NCBI GenBank assembly: GCA_949744025.1
Contig: CATJWA010000334.1
Span: 1 to 5,024, forward strand
DNA from: an uncultured Eubacteriales bacterium
Lineage (GTDB): Bacteria; Bacillota; Clostridia; Oscillospirales; Oscillospiraceae
Direction of reading: 5' to 3'
DNA length: 5,024 bases
Made by a program: the position numbers and the translations under genes. Of the stretch, positions 1-5,024 are shown piece after piece. Each line of letters opens with the position of its first letter. Within the stretch, counting starts at the first letter, position 1. A model generated the notes under the pieces. The model was not told the DNA's origin, did not search any database, and was given only the letters and a program-made list of their open reading frames with translations.

Positions 1-92
1 CCTGACAAAAACACTCTGCGCGAAGCGACCGTGCGAGCTGCCCGCCGCAGGCGTACAGCGAGTGCGAGGAGCGAAGCGAATCCCCTAAAGCA
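1..92. other. Probable non-coding left edge with short repeated motifs
   Basis: No convincing gene is seen here. The 9-mer GCGAAGCGA occurs at 20-28 and 71-79, and GTGCGAG occurs at 31-37 and 62-68, so two motifs appear twice in swapped order. A plus-strand gene entering from the left could end at the TGA at 3-5 or the TAA at 86-88, but the short peptides before these stops resemble nothing I recognise. An open plus-strand frame runs from the window start through the terminator into the antisense of the transporter gene, and I treat it as chance. The stretch may be part of a dispersed intergenic repeat, which one copy cannot show. Confidence 0.4.
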
Positions 93-125
93 AAAGAGGC
101 AGTCAGCAAAGCTGACTGCCTCTTT
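86..125 (-). terminator. Rho-independent terminator of the MarR/ABC operon, probably bidirectional
   Basis: The arms at 93-107 and 111-125 are perfect 15-bp complements around an AAA loop. On the minus strand the stem starts four bases after the stop codon of the 695-aa transporter gene and ends in TTTT, followed by G, C and TTT. On the plus strand the stem is followed by AATTTTA, so it could also stop a convergent transcript from the left. Position, stem strength and T-rich flanks all fit an intrinsic terminator. Confidence 0.93.
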
Positions 126-129
126 AATT

Positions 130-2217
130 TTACTCCAATATGTGCTGTCCCGTGTACAGCATATAATATCTTCCCTCGTTGGCCAAAAGCTCGTCGTGGT
201 CGCCTTTTTCCTCTATCCGGCCGTGCTCAATAACCACTATGCAGTTGGAATTGCGCACGGTGCTCAGGCGGTGGGCAATCACAAAAACGGTGCGGCCCTC
301 CATGAGCGTGTCCATGCCGCGCTGGATGTGCTGCTCGGTGCGCGTGTCTATGGAGGAGGTGGCCTCGTCGAGCACCATCACGGGCGGGTCGGCCACGGCC
401 GCGCGGGCGATGGCTAAAAGCTGGCGCTGGCCCTGAGACAGATTTGCCCCGTCACCGGTGAGCATGGTGTCGTAGCCGTTGGGCAATCGGCGGATGAAGC
501 TGTGGGCGTTGGCGCTTTTCGCCGCGGAAATACACTCCTCGTCCGTGGCCTCCAGCCGCCCATAGCGGATGTTGTCCATCACCGTGCCGGTGAAAAGATG
601 GGTGTCCTGCAAAACCGCGCCGAGAGAATGGCGCAGCGAGTCCTTGCTTATGTCGCGCACGTTTATCCCGTCGTAGGTTATGCGGCCGGACTCAATCTCG
701 TAAAAGCGGTTGATGAGGTTGGTTATCGTGGTCTTGCCCGCGCCGGTGGAGCCGACGAAGGCAATTTTCTGCCCCGGCTTTGCGTACACGGACACGCCGC
801 TGAGCACGCGCTTTTCGGGGACATAGGAGAAGTCCACGTTTTCAAGGCGCACATCGCCGTGCAGGGGTATAAGCTCCACGGCCCCGTCTCCCTCGCCGCT
901 TATCTGGCCGCGGATGGGCTGGTACTCCGTCTGGCCGCCGGGGCGCGTCAGACGCCAGGCAAAGGGAGCGCCGGCGTCCTCGCTCCACTCGCCGTCAGGT
1001 CCCTGAGCGGCGTGGACCAGCCTTGCGTTTTCGTACTGCGGGCACTTCCACGCCCAACTTTTCGCGCGGCCGCCGCTCTGCTCGCGCATCTGCCCGTCAG
1101 GCCCGTAGGTGACGGCCGTGAGCGTCACACGCCCTTCGTCAGCCTCGGGCGGGGTGTCCATCACCTCGAAGATGCGCTCCGCGCCCGCCAGCGCGGACAG
1201 CAGCGCGGTAAGCTGCTGGGAAATCTGGTTTATCGGCTGGCCTACCTGCTTGCTGTATTGCAGGTAGGCCGCGAAGCCGCCGAGGTCGAAGCCCATGACC
1301 AGGGCCAGGAAGCCGCCGACGACGGAGGTCAGCGCGTAGCCGATGTGCATGATGTTCACCGCCAGCGGCATGATGGCACCGGCGTAGAAATTCGCGTCCG
1401 TGGACGAGGAGCGGTAGTCCTCGTTGAGCGCGGCAAATTCCGCCTTGGCCGCGTCCTCGTGCGTGAAGGCCTTTATCACCTTCAGGCCCTCAATCATCTC
1501 CTGAATGTTTCCGTTGAGCCTGCCGAGCGCGGCCTGCTGCTTGCGGTAATATTTGCGGCTCCTGCCGCCGAACACCTTGAAGGCCAGCATCGAGGCGAGC
1601 AGCGTCAGCGCCGTGACAATGAACAGCGGCGGGCAGGTGTAGAGCATCATCGCAACCAGCCCGATGAAGGTCAGCGAGCTGGAGATAAGGCTTACGAAGC
1701 TCTGCTCCATTGCCAGCGAGACGTTGTCCGCGTCGTTTGTAAAGCGGCTCATGAGCTCGCCGTGGGTGTGCTGGTCAAAATATTTCAGCGGAAGGCTCTC
1801 CAGGGCGTTGAAAAGATCGCCGCGCAGGCGGTTGGCCGCGCGCTGGGCCAGCACGGCCATGGTGGCCGACTGGACATAGGTCGCCGCGCAGCCGATGATG
1901 TAGAGCACCAGCAGCGTCAGCAGGGACGCGCCCAGCGAGCCGAGCTTTTCCGCGGCGGTGCCGCTGCCGGCGAGGTTGTTGATGACGGGCCGCAGCATGT
2001 AGGTGCCGGCGATATTGCTCGCGGTGCTTATCACCAGGCACAGCAGCACCACGGCGATTGCCAGCTTGCGGTGCAGCAGATAGCCTAAAAGGCGTTTGAC
2101 GGTCTTTTTCGCGTTTTTCGGCTTCTGATAGCCGCCGCGCGCGCCGGGGCCGCCGTGACCGTGAGGACCCTTGGGGGCACCCTCCGGCTGCCGGGTATAC
2201 TTTTTGTTTTCCGCCAT
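130..2217 (-). CDS. ABC exporter half-transporter, consensus-site subunit (695 aa)
   Basis: This is a membrane exporter subunit with a fused transmembrane domain and ATPase, likely pairing with the 580-aa subunit encoded just upstream. Residues 12-30 form a Gly/Pro/His-rich cytoplasmic head. Membrane segments lie near 51-76, 97-118, 174-194, 196-215 and 281-305, with a weaker sixth after 310. The ATPase shows A-loop Tyr465, Walker A GSTGAGKT (489-496), Q-loop Gln537, signature LSQGQ (593-597), Walker B VMVLDE with catalytic Glu618, D-loop SSID and switch His649. Its Walker A/B and His are intact, but the signature has Gln where Gly is usual. Residues about 355-455 form an unusually long linker between the two domains. 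The start is fixed by TAATG overlap with the previous gene and by AGGAAGGGGTGA at 2225-2236. Multidrug or peptide export is likely; the substrate cannot be read. The family is certain, the heterodimer role very likely. Confidence 0.96.
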   Translation of the reverse strand: MAENKKYTRQPEGAPKGPHGHGGPGARGGYQKPKNAKKTVKRLLGYLLHRKLAIAVVLLCLVISTASNIAGTYMLRPVINNLAGSGTAAEKLGSLGASLLTLLVLYIIGCAATYVQSATMAVLAQRAANRLRGDLFNALESLPLKYFDQHTHGELMSRFTNDADNVSLAMEQSFVSLISSSLTFIGLVAMMLYTCPPLFIVTALTLLASMLAFKVFGGRSRKYYRKQQAALGRLNGNIQEMIEGLKVIKAFTHEDAAKAEFAALNEDYRSSSTDANFYAGAIMPLAVNIMHIGYALTSVVGGFLALVMGFDLGGFAAYLQYSKQVGQPINQISQQLTALLSALAGAERIFEVMDTPPEADEGRVTLTAVTYGPDGQMREQSGGRAKSWAWKCPQYENARLVHAAQGPDGEWSEDAGAPFAWRLTRPGGQTEYQPIRGQISGEGDGAVELIPLHGDVRLENVDFSYVPEKRVLSGVSVYAKPGQKIAFVGSTGAGKTTITNLINRFYEIESGRITYDGINVRDISKDSLRHSLGAVLQDTHLFTGTVMDNIRYGRLEATDEECISAAKSANAHSFIRRLPNGYDTMLTGDGANLSQGQRQLLAIARAAVADPPVMVLDEATSSIDTRTEQHIQRGMDTLMEGRTVFVIAHRLSTVRNSNCIVVIEHGRIEEKGDHDELLANEGRYYMLYTGQHILE

Positions 2218-3959
2218 TACGCGCTCACCCCTTCCTGCTGCGAGGCGTATATCTCCTGATACACGCTGTTGGTCTCCATGAGCTGCTCGTGCGTGCCCAT
2301 GCCGGAGATGTGGTCGTCGTCAAGCACGACTATTTTATCGGCATAGCGCACCGAGCTTATGCGCTGGGCGATGATTATAACGGTTGTGCCCCTGAGGTTC
2401 TCGCTGAAGGAGCGTCGTATCTGCGCCTCCGTGGCCGAGTCAACGGCGGAGGTGGAGTCGTCGAGTATGAGTATGGATGGAGCCCTGAGCATGGCCCGGG
2501 CGATGCACAGGCGCTGCTTCTGCCCGCCGGAGACGTTTACTCCGCCCTGCTCGATGTAGGTGTCGAAGCCGTCGGGGAAGGACATGATAAAGTCGTAGGC
2601 CTGGGCGTTTTTCGCCGCGGCGATTATCTCCTCCTCGGTGGCGTCCGGCTTGCCCCACAGCAGGTTTTCCCGTATTGTGCCGGAGAACAGCACGTTGTTT
2701 TGCAGCACCATGCCGATGCGGCTTCGCAGCTCGGCGATGGGGTAGTCGCGCACGTCCACGCCGTCTACAAGAACCTTGCCCTCGGTCACGTCGTAAAAGC
2801 GTGGTATGAGGTTGACCAGCGAGGACTTGCCAACGCCGGTGCCGCCGACTATGGCGACAAACTCGCCGGGCCTTATTTTGAGGTCTATGCCGTGGAGCAC
2901 GTCGTCGCCGCTGCCGGTGACGAGATACTTGAAGTTCACGCCGCGAAACTCCACGCTGCCGAGCTTTTCAGGCAGGACCAGCTCGCGGCAGTCGTCCCCG
3001 TCGCGGATGTCCGGCTCGGTGTCGAGCACCTCGTTGATGCGCTCGGCGCAGGCACGCGCGCGAATAAGCTGCAGAAGCGACATGGCCAGCATCATCACGC
3101 TCATGAGCACGTTCATGATGTAGGTGGTGAAGGAGTACAGGTCGCCCGTGAGCATCTGTCCGTGAATTACGAAGCGTCCGCCGAACCAGAGGATGAACAC
3201 GATGCTCAGGTTGAAGCTTATCATCATGATGGGCGCCATGAACAGCACGCGCAGCACCGCAGAGATGCCGGCCTGGGTCAGCTCGTCGTTTGCCTTCTTA
3301 AACTTGGTTTTCTCATAGCCCTCGCGCACGAAGGCCTTCACCACGCGGATGGCGATAAGGTTTTCCTGCACCGAGTCGTTCAGGCCGTCGATCTTCTTTT
3401 GCAGCAGCTCGAACATGCGGTGGCAGGTGCGCATTAGCAGAAATATCGCAAAGCCCATTACCGGCACGGCGATGACCAGCACCAGAGTCAGGCGCGCATT
3501 TATTGTAAAGCAGACGATAAGCGCTCCGACGAGCATAAGCGGAGAGCGTGTGAGAATACGCAGGCCCATGTTCACCATCATCTGTATGTTGTTGACGTCG
3601 TTGGTCATGCGCGTGATGAGCGAGGCGGAGGAGAAGCGGTCTATATCCGCGAAGGAGAAGTCCTGCACCTTGTCGAACATTGCCCTGCGCAGGTTGGACG
3701 CAAAGCCCTGACTGCTGTAGGAGGCGTACTTTGCCGCGGATACGCCGGCGAACATGGATATCAGCGCCAGCAGCAGCATCAGCGCGCCCCTCTGCGCGAT
3801 GTAGCCTATGCCCAGTCCGCCGTCGATGCCGAAGTCGATTATGTTCGCCATCAGCTTTGGCAGCAACAGCTCGCACACCAGCTCCAAAATTACGAGCAGC
3901 GGAGCGAGTATGGCGGCCTTTTCGTAGCCTTTTATGAATTTGAAGAGTTTTCGGAACAT
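2217..3959 (-). CDS. ABC exporter half-transporter, degenerate-site subunit (580 aa)
   Basis: This is a type IV-fold ABC exporter subunit of usual length, with membrane segments near 17-40, 56-80, 137-155, 157-178, 240-262 and 277-299. The ATPase domain has Walker A GGTGVGKS (372-379), Q-loop Gln420, an intact VSGGQ signature (476-480), and Walker B SILILDD (495-501). Asp501 replaces the catalytic Glu, and Gln532 in IIIAQRISS replaces the switch His. These are the marks of the degenerate-site partner in heterodimers such as TM287/288, BmrCD and LmrCD. Its intact signature would complete the ATP site of the 695-aa subunit, whose LSQGQ would complete this weak one. I chose ATG 3959 because GGAGGAGGT ends six bases before it; the in-frame ATG at 3965 abuts that site, and a start at 4112 would lie deep inside the regulator gene. 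The gene overlaps its neighbours by 28 nt and 1 nt, so translation is probably coupled. Confidence 0.96.
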   Translation of the reverse strand: MFRKLFKFIKGYEKAAILAPLLVILELVCELLLPKLMANIIDFGIDGGLGIGYIAQRGALMLLLALISMFAGVSAAKYASYSSQGFASNLRRAMFDKVQDFSFADIDRFSSASLITRMTNDVNNIQMMVNMGLRILTRSPLMLVGALIVCFTINARLTLVLVIAVPVMGFAIFLLMRTCHRMFELLQKKIDGLNDSVQENLIAIRVVKAFVREGYEKTKFKKANDELTQAGISAVLRVLFMAPIMMISFNLSIVFILWFGGRFVIHGQMLTGDLYSFTTYIMNVLMSVMMLAMSLLQLIRARACAERINEVLDTEPDIRDGDDCRELVLPEKLGSVEFRGVNFKYLVTGSGDDVLHGIDLKIRPGEFVAIVGGTGVGKSSLVNLIPRFYDVTEGKVLVDGVDVRDYPIAELRSRIGMVLQNNVLFSGTIRENLLWGKPDATEEEIIAAAKNAQAYDFIMSFPDGFDTYIEQGGVNVSGGQKQRLCIARAMLRAPSILILDDSTSAVDSATEAQIRRSFSENLRGTTVIIIAQRISSVRYADKIVVLDDDHISGMGTHEQLMETNSVYQEIYASQQEGVSA

Positions 3960-4450
3960 CTGCATACCTCCTCCGGTTCCGAATTGCCCTCGCGGGAGAG
4001 CGTGAGAAGATTGTCCGCCATGCGCGCGAACAGTCCGGTAATCTGCCTGCGCTCGGCTTCGGAGAAGCCGCGGTACATGGCCTCGTCGATATCGGCGAAG
4101 GCGCGGCGGCACACAAGGGCGATTTTATGCCCCGCCGGGGTTATCTCCACAATGTTGCGGCGCATGTCGCGCTCGTCCGTGCGGCGGCTGACGTAGCCGT
4201 GGCGCTCAAGGGACTTCATCGCGGCCGTGACCGTGGAAGCGGACAGGCGCAGTGTCTCGCACAGGCCCTTCTGCGTACACTCGCGCCCGCTGCGCCTGGC
4301 GTCGTCGAGTATGAAAAGAATCATCGGCGAGCCCACGTCGCGCAGGCCGAGCTGCTCGGAAAGCGAGCAGTGCGCCAGGGAATGCGCGCGCATCAGATTG
4401 TGAAATGCCCATTCCGGCCGCTCACGCCGTCCAAACGGTATATCTTCCAT
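3932..4450 (-). CDS. MarR-family transcriptional regulator (172 aa)
   Basis: This is a winged-helix DNA-binding protein, expected to act as a dimer in the cytoplasm. An N-terminal helical region (about 12-52) should form the dimer interface. The helix-turn-helix spans about 57-85, with the recognition helix near SASTVTAAMKSLERHGYV. The wing follows at about 86-104 and holds the basic TDERDMRR segment, then VEITPAGHKI and C-terminal helices. ATG 4450 is preceded by GAGGTG at 4456-4461 with a five-base gap. As first gene of the operon, behind a strong promoter with repeats at its start site, it is probably an autorepressor of the exporter genes. It carries six cysteines (28, 58, 64, 114, 163, 165); the last two lie in a polar tail encoded where the gene overlaps the next ribosome binding site. 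Whether it senses a drug, a peptide or oxidation cannot be told. Confidence 0.95.
   Translation of the reverse strand: MEDIPFGRRERPEWAFHNLMRAHSLAHCSLSEQLGLRDVGSPMILFILDDARRSGRECTQKGLCETLRLSASTVTAAMKSLERHGYVSRRTDERDMRRNIVEITPAGHKIALVCRRAFADIDEAMYRGFSEAERRQITGLFARMADNLLTLSREGNSEPEEVCRCSENSSNS
3966..3974 (-). promoter_or_regulatory. Ribosome binding site of the 580-aa transporter gene, inside the marR-like gene
   Basis: Read on the minus strand this is GGAGGAGGT, a near-perfect Shine-Dalgarno sequence. It sits within the last codons of the regulator gene, six bases before ATG 3959 and directly against ATG 3965. The spacing favours 3959 as the true start. Confidence 0.88.
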
Positions 4451-4470
4451 ATCTGCACCTCACGGAAAAA

Positions 4471-4503
4471 ATAGTTTGTACGCGAATAGTTTGCGTGCGA
4501 ACT
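4471..4503. promoter_or_regulatory. Candidate MarR operator: tandem 15-bp repeat and 16-bp palindrome
   Basis: Two adjacent 15-bp copies, ATAGTTTGTACGCGA (4471-4485) and ATAGTTTGCGTGCGA (4486-4500), match at 12 of 15 positions. The second copy extends into AGTTTGCGTGCGAACT (4488-4503), which matches its reverse complement at 12 of 16 positions. The block lies between the predicted start site (about 4505) and the regulator's ribosome binding site, where a bound dimer could block transcription. MarR proteins typically bind palindromes of about this size near their own promoters. Binding itself is inferred. Confidence 0.55.
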
Positions 4504-4521
4504 GTTTTTGTATTATACAGT
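4501..4521. promoter_or_regulatory. Inverted repeat ACTGT-N11-ACAGT spanning the -10 box
   Basis: Perfect 5-bp arms at 4501-4505 and 4517-4521 flank the -10 region. Inside lies TGTAT-T-ATACA (4509-4519), an 11-bp palindrome around one base that contains the -10 hexamer. It could be a second regulator site, but a TATAAT box makes part of this symmetry by itself. Confidence 0.3.
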
Positions 4522-4539
4522 CTGAGATAAATTTGTCAA
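4512..4539 (-). promoter_or_regulatory. Consensus sigma-A promoter of the MarR/ABC operon
   Basis: On the minus strand, TTGACA (4534-4539) and TATAAT (4512-4517) are both perfect consensus hexamers separated by 16 bp. Transcription should start near 4505, giving a leader of about 55 bases before ATG 4450. A promoter this strong is consistent with tight repression by the encoded regulator. Confidence 0.88.
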
Positions 4540-4548
4540 TAGGCTTTA

Positions 4549-4563
4549 CGCCCCTGAGGGGCG
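4549..4563. repeat. Short GC-rich inverted repeat upstream of the -35 box
   Basis: CGCCCC-TGA-GGGGCG is a perfect 6-bp stem with a 3-base loop, ten bases upstream of the -35 box. Neither side has a T-run, so it is not a good terminator. It could be a protein site or a chance product of high GC content. Confidence 0.35.
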
Positions 4564-4730
4564 CGGAAACTGTAAACAATTTGTGAAGGAGACAAAAGGC
4601 TCCACCTGCCCCATGGGCCGCTGAGCCGGCGGCAAAATACCGCACGGGCGGCGCTGGCGCTTGTGAATGCAGGCTCTGAAGGGCTGTCTGAAAAAAAACC
4701 GCAGGGCCGCTTTTCTGGCTTCCGCTTTCC
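4564..4730. other. Intergenic stretch between the divergent genes, no gene seen
   Basis: Together with the promoter region to its left and the spoIIIAA upstream region to its right this makes a gap of about 330 bases between genes. Frames here are short, run into neighbouring genes on the wrong strand, and lack believable starts. An isolated GAAGGAGA at about 4585-4592 is followed by an ATG that meets TGA after three codons. An A8 run lies at 4691-4698. I see no tRNA, riboswitch fold or clear terminator. Confidence 0.5.
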
Positions 4731-4760
4731 GGAATATTTTGCCGCGCGGCTTAATAAACA
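4731..4760 (+). promoter_or_regulatory. Possible sigma-E (mother-cell) promoter for the spoIIIAA-like gene
   Basis: GGAATATT at 4731-4738 fits the sigma-E -35 pattern GKMATATT at every position. With a 14-bp spacer, AATAAACA at 4753-4760 matches the -10 pattern CATACAHT at only 5 of 8 positions. CATA at 4759-4762 looks better but would need a 20-bp spacer. spoIIIA operons are transcribed by sigma-E in Bacillus, which raises the prior. The start site would fall only a few bases before the ribosome binding site, a weakness of this call. Confidence 0.33.
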
Positions 4761-4766
4761 TAGGGC

Positions 4767-4776
4767 AAGAGGTGAT
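4767..4776 (+). promoter_or_regulatory. Ribosome binding site of the spoIIIAA-like gene
   Basis: AAGAGGTGAT resembles the full anti-16S complement AAGGAGGTGAT with one base missing. It overlaps the in-frame ATG at 4775, so that ATG is too close to be used. The next in-frame ATG at 4781 is correctly spaced and is taken as the start. Confidence 0.8.
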
Positions 4777-4780
4777 GGAC

Positions 4781-5024
4781 ATGTCCGAGGGATTTTTGGC
4801 CGCGGCGGCGCTGCTGCCGGACAGGCTCAGGGCGGCGGCTCTCGCGCTTCCGGAGACGGACAGGCTCAGGGCCGAGGAAATACGCCTGCGCTCCGGCCGT
4901 GAGCCGGCGGTGCTGCTGCCGGAGGGAGAGCGGGTGTTCTGCCGCGGAGTAAAGGCGGACACGCGCGATATGAGCGCGGTGCTCGAACTCGCCACGTGCT
5001 CGTCGGTGCACGCGGCCGAGCACG
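4781..5024 (+). CDS. spoIIIAA: Stage III sporulation protein AA, N-terminal fragment (81 codons, runs off the window)
   Basis: SpoIIIAA is the cytoplasmic ATPase of the SpoIIIA-SpoIIQ channel, which links mother cell and forespore during engulfment and resembles secretion-system ATPases. Only the N-terminal region is visible. It starts MSEGFLAAAALLPDRLRA and holds AEEIRLRSGREPAVLL (31-46), the conserved EEIRLR block that follows the first helices in this family. VLELATCSSVHAAEH (67-81) matches the next conserved helix, usually a VLxxLTxSSxYA-type motif. The Walker A motif would lie beyond the right edge, so ATPase function cannot be checked. A 16-bp exact repeat gives DRLRA twice, 13 codons apart. 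The gene is divergent from the exporter operon and would be expected to lead a spoIIIAA-AH operon to the right. I recognise it by motif recall, with no alignment. Confidence 0.85.
   Translation, partial: MSEGFLAAAALLPDRLRAAALALPETDRLRAEEIRLRSGREPAVLLPEGERVFCRGVKADTRDMSAVLELATCSSVHAAEH

Noticed and set aside
31..417. A 128-codon plus-strand frame through the left edge and terminator
   Set aside because: It crosses a strong hairpin and then runs antisense to the end of the transporter gene, and the peptide has no recognisable features.
502..2088. A 528-codon open frame on the plus strand opposite the 695-aa transporter gene
   Set aside because: It is antisense to a clear ABC transporter, is rich in Arg, Ala, Gly, Val and His as expected of a GC-rich shadow frame, and has no recognisable domain. 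High third-position GC keeps such frames open.
2289..3437. A 382-codon open frame on the plus strand opposite the 580-aa transporter gene
   Set aside because: Same reasoning: its His/Ala/Val/Asp-rich composition mirrors the transporter's codons, and no domain or good ribosome binding site is seen.
3960..4112. A 51-residue N-terminal extension of the 580-aa transporter
   Set aside because: It lies in the regulator gene in another frame, is Arg-rich without family resemblance, and a perfect ribosome binding site points to ATG 3959.
4460..4645. A 61-codon minus-strand frame upstream of the marR-like gene
   Set aside because: It spans the consensus promoter and the putative operators, has no good ribosome binding site, and resembles no known leader peptide.
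4675..4715. Possible terminator around the A8 run and GC-rich block, read on the minus strand
   Set aside because: The GCGG-CCCT-GCGG arms are direct rather than inverted, so no stable stem forms before the T-run.
4546..4995. A 149-codon minus-strand frame covering the start of spoIIIAA
   Set aside because: It is the antisense of the recognisable spoIIIAA coding region and is Ser/Arg/Ala-rich without motifs.

Overview
The window looks like a chromosomal segment from a GC-rich, endospore-forming member of the Firmicutes (class Clostridia, possibly a gut lineage). The evidence is strong AGGAGGT-type ribosome binding sites, a consensus sigma-A promoter, a MarR/ABC-exporter operon of a type common in Clostridia, and the start of a spoIIIAA-like sporulation gene at the right edge. 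The genus cannot be read from the sequence.

Layout, left to right. Positions 1-92 are probably non-coding and carry short repeated motifs. A 15-bp perfect-stem hairpin at 93-125 is a strong terminator. The minus strand from 4450 down to 130 is one compact three-gene operon: a MarR-family regulator (3932-4450), then two ABC exporter half-transporters (580 aa, 2217-3959; 695 aa, 130-2217). The regulator overlaps the first transporter gene by 28 nt, and the two transporter genes share one base in TAATG. A perfect TTGACA/TATAAT promoter with a 16-bp spacer lies at 4512-4539 on the minus strand. Tandem and inverted repeats around its start site are candidate operators. Positions 4564-4730 show no supported gene. 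On the plus strand, a spoIIIAA-like gene begins at 4781 and runs off the right edge, behind a possible sigma-E promoter.

How it works together: the two half-transporters carry complementary ATP-site defects. The 580-aa subunit has Asp for the catalytic Glu and Gln for the switch His. The 695-aa subunit has LSQGQ in place of LSGGQ. Paired, they give one consensus and one degenerate ATP site, the arrangement of TM287/288-type heterodimeric multidrug exporters. The MarR protein probably represses its own operon and is relieved by a ligand, plausibly an exported compound. The spoIIIAA gene is divergent and belongs to a separate programme, the mother-cell SpoIIIA-SpoIIQ channel. I see no clearly new system. 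The points most worth a second look are the long linker insert in the 695-aa subunit, the operator architecture, the overlap-encoded MarR tail, and the candidate sigma-E promoter.
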